Assembly: GCA_937976305.1 (NCBI GenBank)
Contig: CALJSB010000018.1
Coordinates: forward strand, 52,515-116,514
Direction of reading: 5' to 3'
DNA length: 64,000 bases
Origin: an uncultured Acidimicrobiales bacterium
GTDB lineage: Bacteria > Actinomycetota > Acidimicrobiia > Acidimicrobiales > SZUA-35
A model generated the notes under the pieces. It saw only the letters and a list, made by a program, of their open reading frames with translations, was not told the DNA's origin and did not search any database. Both the position numbers and the translations under genes were made by a program. How positions within the stretch are numbered: position 1 is the stretch's first letter; each line of letters begins with the position of its first letter. Positions 1-8,471 of the stretch are shown piece by piece.

Positions 1-1
1 A

Positions 2-148
2 CTGGTTCGCCAACGAGTCGAAACCGTCGCCTCTATTCCCATGGGAGGCCAACTCAACAGCCTCAATGTGGCAATGGCGAGTGCAATTGCTTGTTTTGAG
101 GTGGTTCGGCGCCGACAGGAACACAGGCATGACCGGGAGGTCTCATGA
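2..148 (+). CDS. SpoU/TrmH-family RNA 2'-O-methyltransferase, C-terminal end (partial)
   Basis: The window opens inside a reading frame that ends at TGA 146-148. The visible 48 residues contain the family's C-terminal AdoMet-binding knot motif, IPMGGQLNSLNVAMASAIA (residues about 13-31 of the visible part), followed by a basic tail. This motif is the diagnostic last motif of SpoU/TrmH methyltransferases, which 2'-O-methylate tRNA or rRNA in the cytoplasm. The upstream domain is outside the window, so the RNA target cannot be named. The stop overlaps the start of the next gene (ATGA), suggesting translational coupling. Confidence 0.85.
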   Translation: MVRQRVETVASIPMGGQLNSLNVAMASAIACFEVVRRRQEHRHDREVS

Positions 149-1296
149 CAACCTATGTAGCTTGGGACGACGAGGAGTACCCGTGGCCCCCTCCTGACGG
201 CTGGTATGTGGCCGGTGACGGGAAGTGGTGGCCTGAGGGGTATGGGCCTGGTCAGTCGCCGGTTGACAACGCGGTCACCGCCGACCCGCCAACAGTATTT
301 GAGCCACCGTCACAGGGCGTTGCCCCTTCAGCACAGAGTGTTGTGCCACCGGCGCAGGGTGTTGCGCCACCGGCGCAGGGATTCGCAGCACCGGTGGCCG
401 GTGTCACGCCACCTCCCGCGGCAACACCCCCGCCAGCGCAGGCCGCGCCGCAGATGGCCGACCCGGCCTACGCCGCGACCGCGGCGCCGCCCACGCAGAA
501 CATCGCTGGCGGGTCGCCTCCAAGCGGTGTCGCGCCTCCAGCGGGCTCGCCGCCTCCAACCGGTAGTTCGGACGGCTCGGGCTCAGGAAAGATTCTTGCG
601 ATCTTGGGCGGGTTGTTGCTCGTGGTCATCCTTGGCGTTGGTGGACTCATCGCACTCCTCAGAGGCGGCGACGACGACACTGCGTCAGCAACGACCACGG
701 TGCCGGTAGCGACGCTGCCAGATGACACCGCAACTGATGCCACGACGGCCGATACCACCGCAGACACCACTGCCGAGACCACGGCAGACACGACGGCGGA
801 TACCACCGCTGAAACGGTGAGCGGGAGCGACCCCACCGGGAGCTTTGCGAACCCCTATGGCGTCGGTGAGCGTGTCGTTGTCTTCTACGACGACTTCGAA
901 ACCAGTGAAGAGCGGACCTGGGTCATTGAGGTGCTGAGTTCGCCCGAAGACATCACGCAAGCCGTGGCCGACGAGAACCAGTTCAACGACCCGCCACCCG
1001 ACGGAAAGGTCTTTGGTGCTGTGCGGGTCCGGGTCACGTATCAGTCCGGCCCGGCTCCGGCTGACATCTTCGACCTGAACTTCAATGCGGTTGGCCCCTC
1101 GGGCGTTGTCCTCAAGACGTTCGTCGAATCCTGTGGCGTGACCCCAGACGAACTGCCAACGTTCAGCGAACTCTTCCCGGGTGGAAGCGTCGAAGGCAAC
1201 GTTTGCTGGGCGATGGATCCAGGCGACCTCGCCGACCTCACGATGCTCCTCGAGGTCATTTTCGTCGACGGTGAGATTTACATCGATCTCAACTGA
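145..1296 (+). CDS. Single-pass membrane protein: Trp-rich head, Pro-rich linker, extracytoplasmic DUF4352-like domain
   Basis: The protein is 383 residues. Residues 1-40 are rich in Trp, Pro and Gly and resemble the DUF2510 class of short actinobacterial N-terminal domains. A Pro/Ala/Gln-rich linker follows with repeats of PPAQG type. One hydrophobic helix lies near residues 151-170 (ILAILGGLLLVVILGVGGL). A Thr-Ala-Asp/Glu repeat tract follows, then a folded C-terminal domain of about 150 residues that resembles DUF4352-type secreted beta domains. The head should be cytoplasmic and the C-terminal domain outside. The start is supported by GGGAGG five bases upstream and by ATGA overlap with the preceding methyltransferase. 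No enzymatic motif was seen and the function is unknown. Confidence 0.8.
   Translation: MTTYVAWDDEEYPWPPPDGWYVAGDGKWWPEGYGPGQSPVDNAVTADPPTVFEPPSQGVAPSAQSVVPPAQGVAPPAQGFAAPVAGVTPPPAATPPPAQAAPQMADPAYAATAAPPTQNIAGGSPPSGVAPPAGSPPPTGSSDGSGSGKILAILGGLLLVVILGVGGLIALLRGGDDDTASATTTVPVATLPDDTATDATTADTTADTTAETTADTTADTTAETVSGSDPTGSFANPYGVGERVVVFYDDFETSEERTWVIEVLSSPEDITQAVADENQFNDPPPDGKVFGAVRVRVTYQSGPAPADIFDLNFNAVGPSGVVLKTFVESCGVTPDELPTFSELFPGGSVEGNVCWAMDPGDLADLTMLLEVIFVDGEIYIDLN
742..816 (+). repeat. Thr-Ala-Asp/Glu codon repeat in the membrane protein stalk
   Basis: About six imperfect 12-base units encode TADT/TAET just after the transmembrane helix. Synonymous codons vary between units, so the tract is old and not a fresh slippage product. 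It probably forms an extended, possibly glycosylated stalk. Confidence 0.7.
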
Positions 1297-1387
1297 GATC
1301 GAGATCGTCACTTCCAAGATGAACCCTTACTGAGATGATTTTCCCGCGTTCCGGACTCGCGTTGAACAGCCTTTACACTGTCCAAGC

Positions 1388-1461
1388 GCCCGAATAGCTC
1401 AGTTGGCCAGAGCGCTGCTCTTGTAAAGCAGATGTCGTGGGTTCGAATCCCACTTCGGGCT
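1388..1461 (+). tRNA. tRNA-Thr (anticodon TGT)
   Basis: A complete cloverleaf can be folded by hand. The acceptor arms GCCCGAA and TTCGGGC pair over 7 bp. The D arm is GCTC/GAGC, the anticodon arm is CTGCT-CTTGTAA-AGCAG with anticodon TGT, and the T arm is GTGGG-TTCGAAT-CCCAC. The CCA end is not encoded. A TACACT box at 1374-1379 lies at the right distance for initiation just before the acceptor stem. It reads the ACA threonine codon. Confidence 0.96.
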
Positions 1462-1522
1462 CCCGACGTGCCGAGTGGTACAAATGATCTCGGTCAAGGA
1501 CAGGAATCTTGGAGAAGCTGGC

Positions 1523-2131
1523 ATGACATCAGGAACACACGACACCGGCGGAGGGTTCGGTCGTTCCGCCGGAGCGAATCTTGCTCGCGGTATTGGGGTC
1601 ATCGTGGTGGCGATCGCCATTGGCTTGCTGCTGATGAACCGCGGCCTCGGTGAGCGGGTCGAGGCCGCAGCGCCTGACGACGTCACAACCACGACCGAAG
1701 CAGCCGACGACGAGAATCTCGTGACTGACGGCGACGAAGACGAGGCGGATGCGGGGAGCGAGGCCGACGACGAAGCGGACGATTCGACCACCACCACGGC
1801 CGCTCCGGCTGCTGCTCGACCTGCCGCTGAGGTCACCGTGCTGGTGCTCAACGGCACAAATGGGCTGAAGGGTGTTGCTGGGCGAGGGACCGAGGTGATG
1901 ACGGCTGCTGGCTATCTCACTGCGGCTCCGAAGAACGCCGACGTCGATGGTGCTTCCGTCATTCTCTACATGGAGGGCTTTGAGGCCGATGCTCGGGCCA
2001 TCGCCACCGCTTTTGGTGTCGATCCCGACGCTGTCGTTCAACCCTTTGATGCTGCATCGTCGCCGATTGCCGACACCCAGGCCGCCAACGTCGTGGTTCG
2101 TATCGGCAACGACGGCGTGATTCTGGTCTGA
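1523..2131 (+). CDS. LytR_C-domain membrane protein
   Basis: The protein has 202 residues from the ATG at 1523, chosen because GGAG at 1511-1514 lies 8 bases upstream; in-frame GTG/ATG codons at 1475 and 1484 lack such a site. A short N-terminal segment precedes a transmembrane helix near residues 20-38. A very acidic, Thr-rich stalk follows (about residues 50-95), and then a LytR_C-type domain with the typical VLVLNGTNGLKGVAGRGTE start. That domain is normally found at the C-terminus of LytR-CpsA-Psr cell-wall ligases. Here it stands alone, so a role in the envelope is inferred but no catalysis is expected. The gene is followed after 5 bp by glycerate kinase. Confidence 0.82.
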   Translation: MTSGTHDTGGGFGRSAGANLARGIGVIVVAIAIGLLLMNRGLGERVEAAAPDDVTTTTEAADDENLVTDGDEDEADAGSEADDEADDSTTTTAAPAAARPAAEVTVLVLNGTNGLKGVAGRGTEVMTAAGYLTAAPKNADVDGASVILYMEGFEADARAIATAFGVDPDAVVQPFDAASSPIADTQAANVVVRIGNDGVILV

Positions 2132-2136
2132 CGCAC

Positions 2137-3135
2137 GTGCCCCGGCTCGTCGCCGTCTTTGACAAGTTTCGGGGCACCGCAGCCGCACAAGAACTCGCGG
2201 CAATCGCAATCAACGAGGCGACCGCGCTCGGCTGGGATGCAACTGGCGTGCCGCTGGCCGATGGCGGCGAAGGTTCGCTCGACGTCCTCGGCGGCGCCAA
2301 CAAGAAAACTGTGGTCACCGGCCCTGATGGCGATCCGGTCGAAGCCGAGTGGAGGCTCGAAGGCCAAACGGCGTTCATCGAAATGGCGGCCGCTTCTGGC
2401 CTGCTGCTTGCGGGTGGGGCCGAAGAGAACGACCCGCTGTCGGCCGACACGCTCGGCACCGGCGAGCTGATTGCGACCGCGGTCGAGCTCGGCGCCCGCA
2501 CCGTGTATGTGTTCCTGGGTGGGTCCGCAACGACCGATGGCGGCTTCGGTGCGATTCGCGGTATGCCACCCCGAGCGCGGATGAAGGGAATCGAACTCAT
2601 CGTTGCCTGCGATGTGAAGACTCGCTTTGCTGACGCAGCAACGGTTTTTGGACCACAGAAGGGCGCGACGCCAGCGCAGGTCAAGCTCCTGACGAGGCGG
2701 CTCGAACGACTTCAACAGATCTACCACGAGGAGTATGGCGTCGATGTCACCGAGCTTCCCGGCGCCGGGGCTGCTGGTGGCCTTGCCGGTGGGCTCGTGG
2801 CCATGGGTGGCTCGATCGAATCTGGCTTTGACGTGTTGGCCGAGCGGATGGGGCTCGATGAGCTCTTGCAAGACGCTGACCTCGTGGTCACCGGTGAAGG
2901 CAAACTCGACGCAACGTCGTTCCAAGGAAAGCTGGTTGGCGGCGTCTCGAGCTGGGCTGCTGGCGAGTCGGTGCCCGTCCTGGCGGTGGTGGGGGTCGAT
3001 GATCGAGCAGAACCTCCAGATCACGTCGAGGTCATCTCGCTCACCGAGCGGTTTGGTCATGACGCGGCGATGTCGTCGCCAGTGCCGCTTGTTGGCGAAG
3101 TCCTCCGGGAACGCTTGGAGGGTTGGTCGAGCTAG
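2137..3135 (+). CDS. Glycerate kinase family protein (compact form)
   Basis: Glycerate kinases phosphorylate D-glycerate with ATP and feed glyoxylate or serine carbon into glycolysis. The protein has 332 residues. Recognisable segments are the start DKFRGTAAAQE, PLADGGEGSLDVL, LGGSATTDGGFGAIRG, FGPQKGATPAQV and the C-terminal VTGEGKLDATSFQGK. The family usually has about 370-380 residues; the segment between ATTDGGFG and VACDV is clearly shorter here, which accounts for the difference. The GTG start lies 5 bp after the LytR_C gene, so the two are probably co-transcribed. Its TAG overlaps the TAG of the convergent small gene in a shared CTAG. Confidence 0.88.
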   Translation: MPRLVAVFDKFRGTAAAQELAAIAINEATALGWDATGVPLADGGEGSLDVLGGANKKTVVTGPDGDPVEAEWRLEGQTAFIEMAAASGLLLAGGAEENDPLSADTLGTGELIATAVELGARTVYVFLGGSATTDGGFGAIRGMPPRARMKGIELIVACDVKTRFADAATVFGPQKGATPAQVKLLTRRLERLQQIYHEEYGVDVTELPGAGAAGGLAGGLVAMGGSIESGFDVLAERMGLDELLQDADLVVTGEGKLDATSFQGKLVGGVSSWAAGESVPVLAVVGVDDRAEPPDHVEVISLTERFGHDAAMSSPVPLVGEVLRERLEGWSS

Positions 3136-3335
3136 GCCTTCATGCCTCGCGAGAGCTTGGCCACGGCGTAGACGATCGCAAGGACAATGGCCGCGTAGAA
3201 GCCAAACTGGATCGCGCCCCACACCGCTCCGACAATCCAACGAACAACGAAGAATCCGACCAGAAGCGAGCCGGCGCCTACGACCAAAGCGGGTACCGGT
3301 GAGCCGCCTTCGACTGGTTCCAGGTTCGATGCCAT
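3132..3335 (-). CDS. Small two-helix membrane protein
   Basis: This 67-residue protein has two hydrophobic stretches, VPALVVGAGSLLVGFFVV and FGFYAAIVLAIVYAVA, and ends in a basic tail (KLSRGMKA). No family is recognised. Upstream on its strand is TAGCGT followed by 7 bases and then ATG, the pattern expected for a leaderless message in this genome. It converges on glycerate kinase with overlapping stop codons. Confidence 0.6.
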   Translation of the reverse strand: MASNLEPVEGGSPVPALVVGAGSLLVGFFVVRWIVGAVWGAIQFGFYAAIVLAIVYAVAKLSRGMKA

Positions 3336-3400
3336 GGAAACGACGCTAACCGATATGGAGCATCGGGATCATTCGGTTGCTGGCGACTAACTTCCCGAGT

Positions 3401-5236
3401 GTGTCTGTGACTGAAGATCTTCCCCGCTGGAGCGTTACCGATCTGCACGAGTCGATCGACTCGCGATCGTTTGTTGGAGCCATGGAGCAGCTCGGTGCCA
3501 ACATCACTCGTCTCGTGAATCGTTTCGACTCCGGCAACGTCCGCAGTATTGAGTCTCGACCCGTGACAGAGGCCGACGGCGACCTGGCCGATGAGCTGAT
3601 CAGCGGATACAACGATGCAGCAGCTGAGCTCGAGCTGCTGTTTTACTTCGCCTACTCATTCGTCTCGACGGACAGTCGTAACGATCAGGCGCAGGCGGCC
3701 TTGAGTGAGATCTCTGACCAACAGGCGAGGCTTGGCCCACTTGATGCCCGGTTGGCTGATTGGGTCGCAAGCCTTGGCGTCGCCGAACTGGCAACGGTCA
3801 GTGAGCAGGTGGCCGATCATGTCGGGCCACTCGGTCGCCTCGCGGCGCGCACTGATCACCAGCTCACAGAACTCGAAGAGAACCTCGCCGCCGAGCTGCA
3901 CATCACGGGCAGCGGTTCGTGGGGTCGACTGCAACGCGACGTCACCTCACAGTTGACGACTGGTGTCGCGATGCCGAATGGCGACATCGAAACCATGTCG
4001 ATGCCAGCGGTACGTGGGCTAGCGACAAGTGCTGACCCGGCGGTTCGTCGGGCCGCATTCGACGCTGAGTTGCAGGCATGGCCCACCGTTGCCACGCCGG
4101 TCGCAGCAGCGATGAACTCGATCAAGGGCGAGGCCAACACGCTGAACCGTCGCCGAGCGTGGGATTCGCCACTCGATGTCTCGCTGTTTGGCAACGCCGT
4201 GAGCAGGCCAACATTCGATGCCATGCACGAGGCGGTCACCGACTCGTTGCCCGACTTCCACCGTTGGATGAAGATCAAGGCGAAGATTCACGAGCAGGCT
4301 GGTGAGCCGTCGAACGGTGAGGGCCTTGCCTGGTGGGATCTCGTTGCACCCTTGCCCAACGCCGGACACGCAGTCTCATGGGACGACGGCATCGCAACAG
4401 TGCGGAATGCCTTCAGCGAGTACAGCCCCCAGTTGGGTGGCCTTGTCGATCGAGCCCTCGATGAGCATTGGATCGATGCGCCACCGGCAGACGGGAAGAC
4501 GGGAGGCGCGTTTTGTGCTCCGTTCCTCGACGGGCGATCGCTCATCTTGTTGAACTGGTCTGGATCGGCTGAATCGACCCAAACCACCGCTCATGAGCTT
4601 GGTCACGCCTATCACAACACCACACTCGCCGGTCGCACGGCGCTCCAGCGCGACCTGCCGATGGCCCTCGCTGAAACGGCGAGCATCTTTTGCGAGACCC
4701 TCGTGGTCGAGTCTGGGTTAACGCAGGTGTCAGGGGCCGAACGCCTGGCCCTGCTTGATGTCGACCTGCAAGGAGCAAACCAGGTTGTGGTCGACATCCG
4801 GTCGCGATTCCTCTTCGAGACGGAAGTCTTCGCTCGCCGCCAACGACGGGTGCTCGGTGCCGATGAGATGAACGACTTGATGAACGCATGCCAGCTCGAG
4901 GCCTACGGCGATGGGCTTGACCAGTCGACAGCGCATCCCTACATGTGGTTGTTGAAGCCCCACTACTACGGCAGCCACTTCTACAACTGGCCCTACACGT
5001 ATGGATTGCTGTTTGGCCTTGGTCTGTTCGCTCGGTATCAGGATGATCCCGATCGGTTCCGCTCGGGTTACGACGATCTGCTGTCGCGAGCGGGCATGGA
5101 CAACGCCGAGACCCTCGGTCAATCGTTCGGCCTCGACGTCACCGACACCGCCTTCTGGGTGGCAAGCCTCGACGTATTGCGGGCCAGGATCGACGAGTAC
5201 GAGCGCCTTGCTGGCGAGCTCGATCTGTTGCCGTAG
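3401..5236 (+). CDS. M3-family zinc oligoendopeptidase (PepF-like)
   Basis: M3 oligoendopeptidases cut short peptides in the cytoplasm. The zinc site HELGH is at residues 398-402 of a 611-residue protein, and the downstream ALAETASIFCETL segment supplies the third ligand Glu. Length and the PYTYGLLFGLGLFARY segment near the end fit the PepF/M3B branch. The GTG at 3401 is preferred because TAACTT at 3388-3393 stands 7 bases upstream, implying a leaderless transcript; a TTG at 3377 and a GTG at 3407 are also in frame. The gene is followed by a 48-bp palindromic repeat. Confidence 0.9.
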   Translation: MSVTEDLPRWSVTDLHESIDSRSFVGAMEQLGANITRLVNRFDSGNVRSIESRPVTEADGDLADELISGYNDAAAELELLFYFAYSFVSTDSRNDQAQAALSEISDQQARLGPLDARLADWVASLGVAELATVSEQVADHVGPLGRLAARTDHQLTELEENLAAELHITGSGSWGRLQRDVTSQLTTGVAMPNGDIETMSMPAVRGLATSADPAVRRAAFDAELQAWPTVATPVAAAMNSIKGEANTLNRRRAWDSPLDVSLFGNAVSRPTFDAMHEAVTDSLPDFHRWMKIKAKIHEQAGEPSNGEGLAWWDLVAPLPNAGHAVSWDDGIATVRNAFSEYSPQLGGLVDRALDEHWIDAPPADGKTGGAFCAPFLDGRSLILLNWSGSAESTQTTAHELGHAYHNTTLAGRTALQRDLPMALAETASIFCETLVVESGLTQVSGAERLALLDVDLQGANQVVVDIRSRFLFETEVFARRQRRVLGADEMNDLMNACQLEAYGDGLDQSTAHPYMWLLKPHYYGSHFYNWPYTYGLLFGLGLFARYQDDPDRFRSGYDDLLSRAGMDNAETLGQSFGLDVTDTAFWVASLDVLRARIDEYERLAGELDLLP

Positions 5237-5250
5237 CTTCTCCAAATCCC

Positions 5251-5298
5251 GAACTGGAGGCCGCTGCGCACGTTTCGGTGCCCTACTGCCTCCAGAAC
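5251..5298. repeat. 48-bp intergenic palindromic repeat, copy A
   Basis: Outer arms CTGGAGGC and GCCTCCAG flank an inner hairpin, GCAC-GTTTCG-GTGC. The copy begins 14 bp after the M3 peptidase stop. It is about 80% identical to copy B over all 48 bases, and the similarity continues about 10 bases further upstream (CTCCAAA). See the finding on the family. Confidence 0.85.
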
Positions 5299-5310
5299 GC
5301 AGGGCAGTAC

Positions 5311-5340
5311 TAGAGACGGCTCTCTAGACAGTCATCTCTA
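5311..5340. promoter_or_regulatory. Candidate TetR operator and promoter
   Basis: TAGAGA at 5311-5316 pairs with TCTCTA at 5321-5326 as an inverted repeat with a 4-base centre, and a third half-site TCTCTA lies at 5335-5340. TAGACA at 5325-5330 could be a -35 box, with a weak -10 (TAGCTT) at 5348. The site lies directly before the TetR gene, so autoregulation of the TetR-exporter operon is likely. Confidence 0.5.
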
Positions 5341-5374
5341 ATTGAAGTAGCTTCCCGGGCGAGGAGGCTTTCGG

Positions 5375-6007
5375 ATGAGTTCGGCAGCGCAAACGCGAGA
5401 ACGGTTGATCCGGCAGGGGCGCATCGCCTTTGCTGCGAAGGGTCACGATCGCGTCAGCCTCCAGCGAGACGTGCTCGAGCCAGCAGGCGTCTCGACCGGC
5501 AGCTTCTACCACCAGTTCAAAGACAAGACCGAACTCCTCCTCGCGGTGCTGACCGACGGCGTCGCCAAGGGCCGCCTCATCGTTGAACATTCGATGGAGA
5601 CACGGTCAGACGCTCCACCGGTTGAACGTGTACGAGAGCGCATGGCGATCTGGCTCGAAACGGTCGAGGCAGGCGAAGACCTCTTTCGGATTCACCAACG
5701 AGAACGAACCAACGCGGACGAACGCGTTCGCCAACTCGTTGCCGAAGCTCGACGACAGAACTACGCCCCGCTTGCTGACCGTCTGGCCAGCGGCGGCCCG
5801 TGGCTGTCGGGTGATTTTGATTCTGACCGCGCCGCGCAACTCGTCACCGGCGTCATGAGCGCAGCCATCGCCGACTACCTCGAACTACCCAAACGTCAAC
5901 GAAAGCTGGAACGAGAGCACCTTGCGAAAGCAATGGCCGAGTTCATCGTTGGCGGCATTTCCGGCATGGCCGGGATGACCCACCACTCAGGAGCGACAAC
6001 CGCATGA
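5375..6007 (+). CDS. TetR/AcrR-family transcriptional regulator
   Basis: The 210-residue protein has an N-terminal helix-turn-helix (residues about 10-55) with the characteristic VSTGSFYHQFKDKTELL recognition-helix segment, followed by a helical ligand-binding domain. A GAGG-containing ribosome site lies 13 bases before the ATG. Its stop overlaps the start of the adaptor lipoprotein gene (ATGA), so it is the first gene of a four-gene exporter operon, and it probably represses that operon until a transported compound binds. The inverted repeat at 5311-5340 is the likely operator. Confidence 0.92.
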   Translation: MSSAAQTRERLIRQGRIAFAAKGHDRVSLQRDVLEPAGVSTGSFYHQFKDKTELLLAVLTDGVAKGRLIVEHSMETRSDAPPVERVRERMAIWLETVEAGEDLFRIHQRERTNADERVRQLVAEARRQNYAPLADRLASGGPWLSGDFDSDRAAQLVTGVMSAAIADYLELPKRQRKLEREHLAKAMAEFIVGGISGMAGMTHHSGATTA

Positions 6008-7755
6008 TTCGTTTGAGCAATCCGGTAAAGGCGGCGTGTCTCTTCGCCGCACTGGTGTTGGTGGCCGCTTCGTGTTCCAACTCGCCGACGGCCCAGACCA
6101 CCCAAGCTGGCGGCATCTTCCTCGCACAGGAAGACGACGATCGATCGCTCGAAGAAAAGGTCGACACCGACGGTGACGGCGAGATGAGCGAAGAAGAGAT
6201 CCAGGTCTACGCCACAACAACGTTGCTCGAGTTTTCACAGTGCATGAGAGACAACGGCTTTCCTGACTTCACCGATCTTGTCGTGGAGGACTTCACCGAG
6301 GGAGGAGGCGGTCAAGGCCGCTTCCTTGCGCTGATGACCGAGCGCGGTGTCAATCTGACGGATGCCAACGCGATCCCGACTCTGCAGTCGTGTGGTGAAG
6401 ACCTCCAAGACCTACAGACCTTCGCTCCTCAGCCGAGCGACGACGAGCTTCAAGAGCAAGAGGCACAGGTGCTCGAGTTCGCACAGTGCATGCGAGATGG
6501 CGGACTCGACGACTGGCCTGATCCCGACTTCGCAGCCAACGGAGGCAACGGCTACGGACCAGAGCTACTCGAGTTGTTCGACGTGCAGTCGGATGAGATT
6601 CAAGATGCCATCGCGGCGTGCCAGGCCGAGGTGGGCGCACTTGATCTGCCCGAAGACGCCGATGCCGATGATGACTCCGATGAAGATGCTGCTGAGGACG
6701 CAGCCATTGACGACGATGCATCTGAGGAGGAGGCGGAATCAGGTGAGCCCATCGAGCGAACCCCTATCAGCCCGGTCATCGAGGGTGACACCAGCGATCT
6801 CAACACCGCCACGGTGACCCGTCGAGATCTTGTTCAAACCACGACGCTGAGCGGCACGCTGGGATTCGGCGAGGAGCGACCCTTCCCCACAAACACAACC
6901 GGCATCGTCACGGCCGTCCCAGCGGCGGGCGACACCATCGAGTTCGGTGAGGCGCTCTTTTACGTCGACAACGAACCAGTGCTGCTGTTCGAAGGCGACA
7001 TCCCGCAGTACCGACGCTTCGACATCAACATGGACGACGGCCCAGACATCGAACAGCTCGAGGCCAACCTCGTTGCGTTCGGGTTCGCGGACGATTTCGA
7101 TCTGACAGTCGATGACGACTTCTCGTCCATCACCCGAGACGTGATCGAAGAGTTGCAGCTCGAGTTCGGCGTTGAAGACACCGGACAGCTCGAGCTCGGG
7201 CGAGTGGTGTTCTCAGCGACGCCCGTGCGCGTCGGCGCTGTCCACGTGGAGCTTGGGCAGTCGATCACACCTCAGGTCAATGTGGTGAGCGTTACCGAAA
7301 GCGATCAGCGCATCACGGTCGATCTCGACGCAGACGATCGCTCACTTGTGGCCGATGGCGACGACGTCGACATCGAACTACCCGATGGCACGGTGGTTGC
7401 TGGCGAGATCACTGACATCGCTCAGGTAGCGACCCGTAGCGTCAATCCTCAGTCAGGAGAGGCTGGCGACGCCACGATCGAGGTGACGGTCATGTTCGCC
7501 GACGGGACTCCTGACAATGCGTTCGACGCCGCCCCGGTCGATGTGATCGTGATCGACGAGGTCACCGAAGGTGTGCTCACCCTGCCGGTGCCAGCACTTG
7601 TCGCGATGTCGGGCGGCGGCCACGCCGTTGAGCTCATCGTTGAAGGCGGCACGCAACTGATCGAAGTGGAGCTTGGTGATTTCGTCGACGACATCGTCGA
7701 AGTGACTGGCGACATCCAAGAAGGCGACACCGTCGTAATGGCGAGCGCAGGCTGA
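6004..7755 (+). CDS. Exporter adaptor lipoprotein with EF-hand and peptidoglycan-binding-like domain
   Basis: The 583-residue protein starts with a lipoprotein signal, lipobox cysteine at residue 24 (VAASC). Residues 54-65 form a canonical EF-hand loop, DTDGDGEMSEEE, with acidic residues at positions 1, 3, 5 and 12 and Gly at 6. Two copies of a CMRD-G motif region follow (about residues 80 and 160), each near an acidic stretch, then a very acidic linker. From about residue 255 the sequence resembles membrane-fusion adaptors, with a peptidoglycan-binding_1-like helical insert (about 350-395) and C-terminal beta domains. With the next two genes it forms a MacA/MacB-like exporter. The EF-hand implies calcium binding outside the cell; this is an inference. 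Confidence 0.82.
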   Translation: MIRLSNPVKAACLFAALVLVAASCSNSPTAQTTQAGGIFLAQEDDDRSLEEKVDTDGDGEMSEEEIQVYATTTLLEFSQCMRDNGFPDFTDLVVEDFTEGGGGQGRFLALMTERGVNLTDANAIPTLQSCGEDLQDLQTFAPQPSDDELQEQEAQVLEFAQCMRDGGLDDWPDPDFAANGGNGYGPELLELFDVQSDEIQDAIAACQAEVGALDLPEDADADDDSDEDAAEDAAIDDDASEEEAESGEPIERTPISPVIEGDTSDLNTATVTRRDLVQTTTLSGTLGFGEERPFPTNTTGIVTAVPAAGDTIEFGEALFYVDNEPVLLFEGDIPQYRRFDINMDDGPDIEQLEANLVAFGFADDFDLTVDDDFSSITRDVIEELQLEFGVEDTGQLELGRVVFSATPVRVGAVHVELGQSITPQVNVVSVTESDQRITVDLDADDRSLVADGDDVDIELPDGTVVAGEITDIAQVATRSVNPQSGEAGDATIEVTVMFADGTPDNAFDAAPVDVIVIDEVTEGVLTLPVPALVAMSGGGHAVELIVEGGTQLIEVELGDFVDDIVEVTGDIQEGDTVVMASAG

Positions 7756-7757
7756 CG

Positions 7758-8471
7758 ATGAGCTCTGCTGTTCTCGAGCTGCGCGACGTTTCGAAGTCGT
7801 ACGCAGGCTCTCCGCCCATCGAGGTACTCAAGGAGATCGATCTGAAGATCTCCGAAGGCGAGCTCGTGGCCATCGTTGGACCGTCGGGTTCGGGCAAGAG
7901 CACGCTGCTCAACATGATGGGGGCCCTTGACCGGCCGACCTCTGGCGAGGTGCTGATTGATGGCACCGTTGTAAACGGTTTGCGGGATCCGTCGCTTTCT
8001 GGAGTGCGCGGCCGCCGCCTGGGCTTTGTATTCCAACAGTTCCATCTGTTGCCGGGCCTCAGCGCCACCGAAAACGTTGCGACCGGGCTGCTCTATCACG
8101 GCACGAGAGGTCGAGCCCGCAAAGCTGCGGCGAGAGAGGCGCTCGAACGGGTTGGCCTCGGCCACCGTCTCGACCAGAAGCCCGGGAAGCTATCGGGTGG
8201 TGAACGGCAGCGGGTTGCCATTGCCCGAGCCTTGCTGGGCGATCCGGCCATCGTCCTGGCCGACGAACCAACGGGCAACCTCGACTCGCAGACCACGGCG
8301 GAGATCGTTGAGTTGTTCCTCGAGCTCAACGAGCAGGGGTCAACCATCGTCATGATTACTCACGATCAGGATCTGACCCGCTCGATGCCTCGTGTTGTCG
8401 AGATCCTCGATGGTGAGATTCTCGACGGCGCTGCTGCGGAGCCCGACACTGACGAAGACGACGCGTTGTGA
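7758..8471 (+). CDS. ABC transporter ATP-binding protein (MacB/LolD type)
   Basis: This 237-residue ATPase powers the exporter encoded with it. Walker A is GPSGSGKST (about residues 41-49), the signature is [15 protein letters not shown], Walker B is [13 protein letters not shown], and the switch His lies in MITHDQD. It starts 2 bp after the adaptor gene and overlaps the permease gene by 4 bp. All catalytic motifs are intact. Confidence 0.96.
   Translation: MSSAVLELRDVSKSYAGSPPIEVLKEIDLKISEGELVAIVGPSGSGKSTLLNMMGALDRPTSGEVLIDGTVVNGLRDPSLSGVRGRRLGFVFQQFHLLPGLSATENVATGLLYHGTRGRARKAAAREALERVGLGHRLDQKPGKLSGGERQRVAIARALLGDPAIVLADEPTGNLDSQTTAEIVELFLELNEQGSTIVMITHDQDLTRSMPRVVEILDGEILDGAAAEPDTDEDDAL

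Noticed and set aside
2038..3240. Minus-strand frame of 400 codons
   Set aside because: Antisense to glycerate kinase, whose motifs are unmistakable; the product is rich in Arg, His and Gln.
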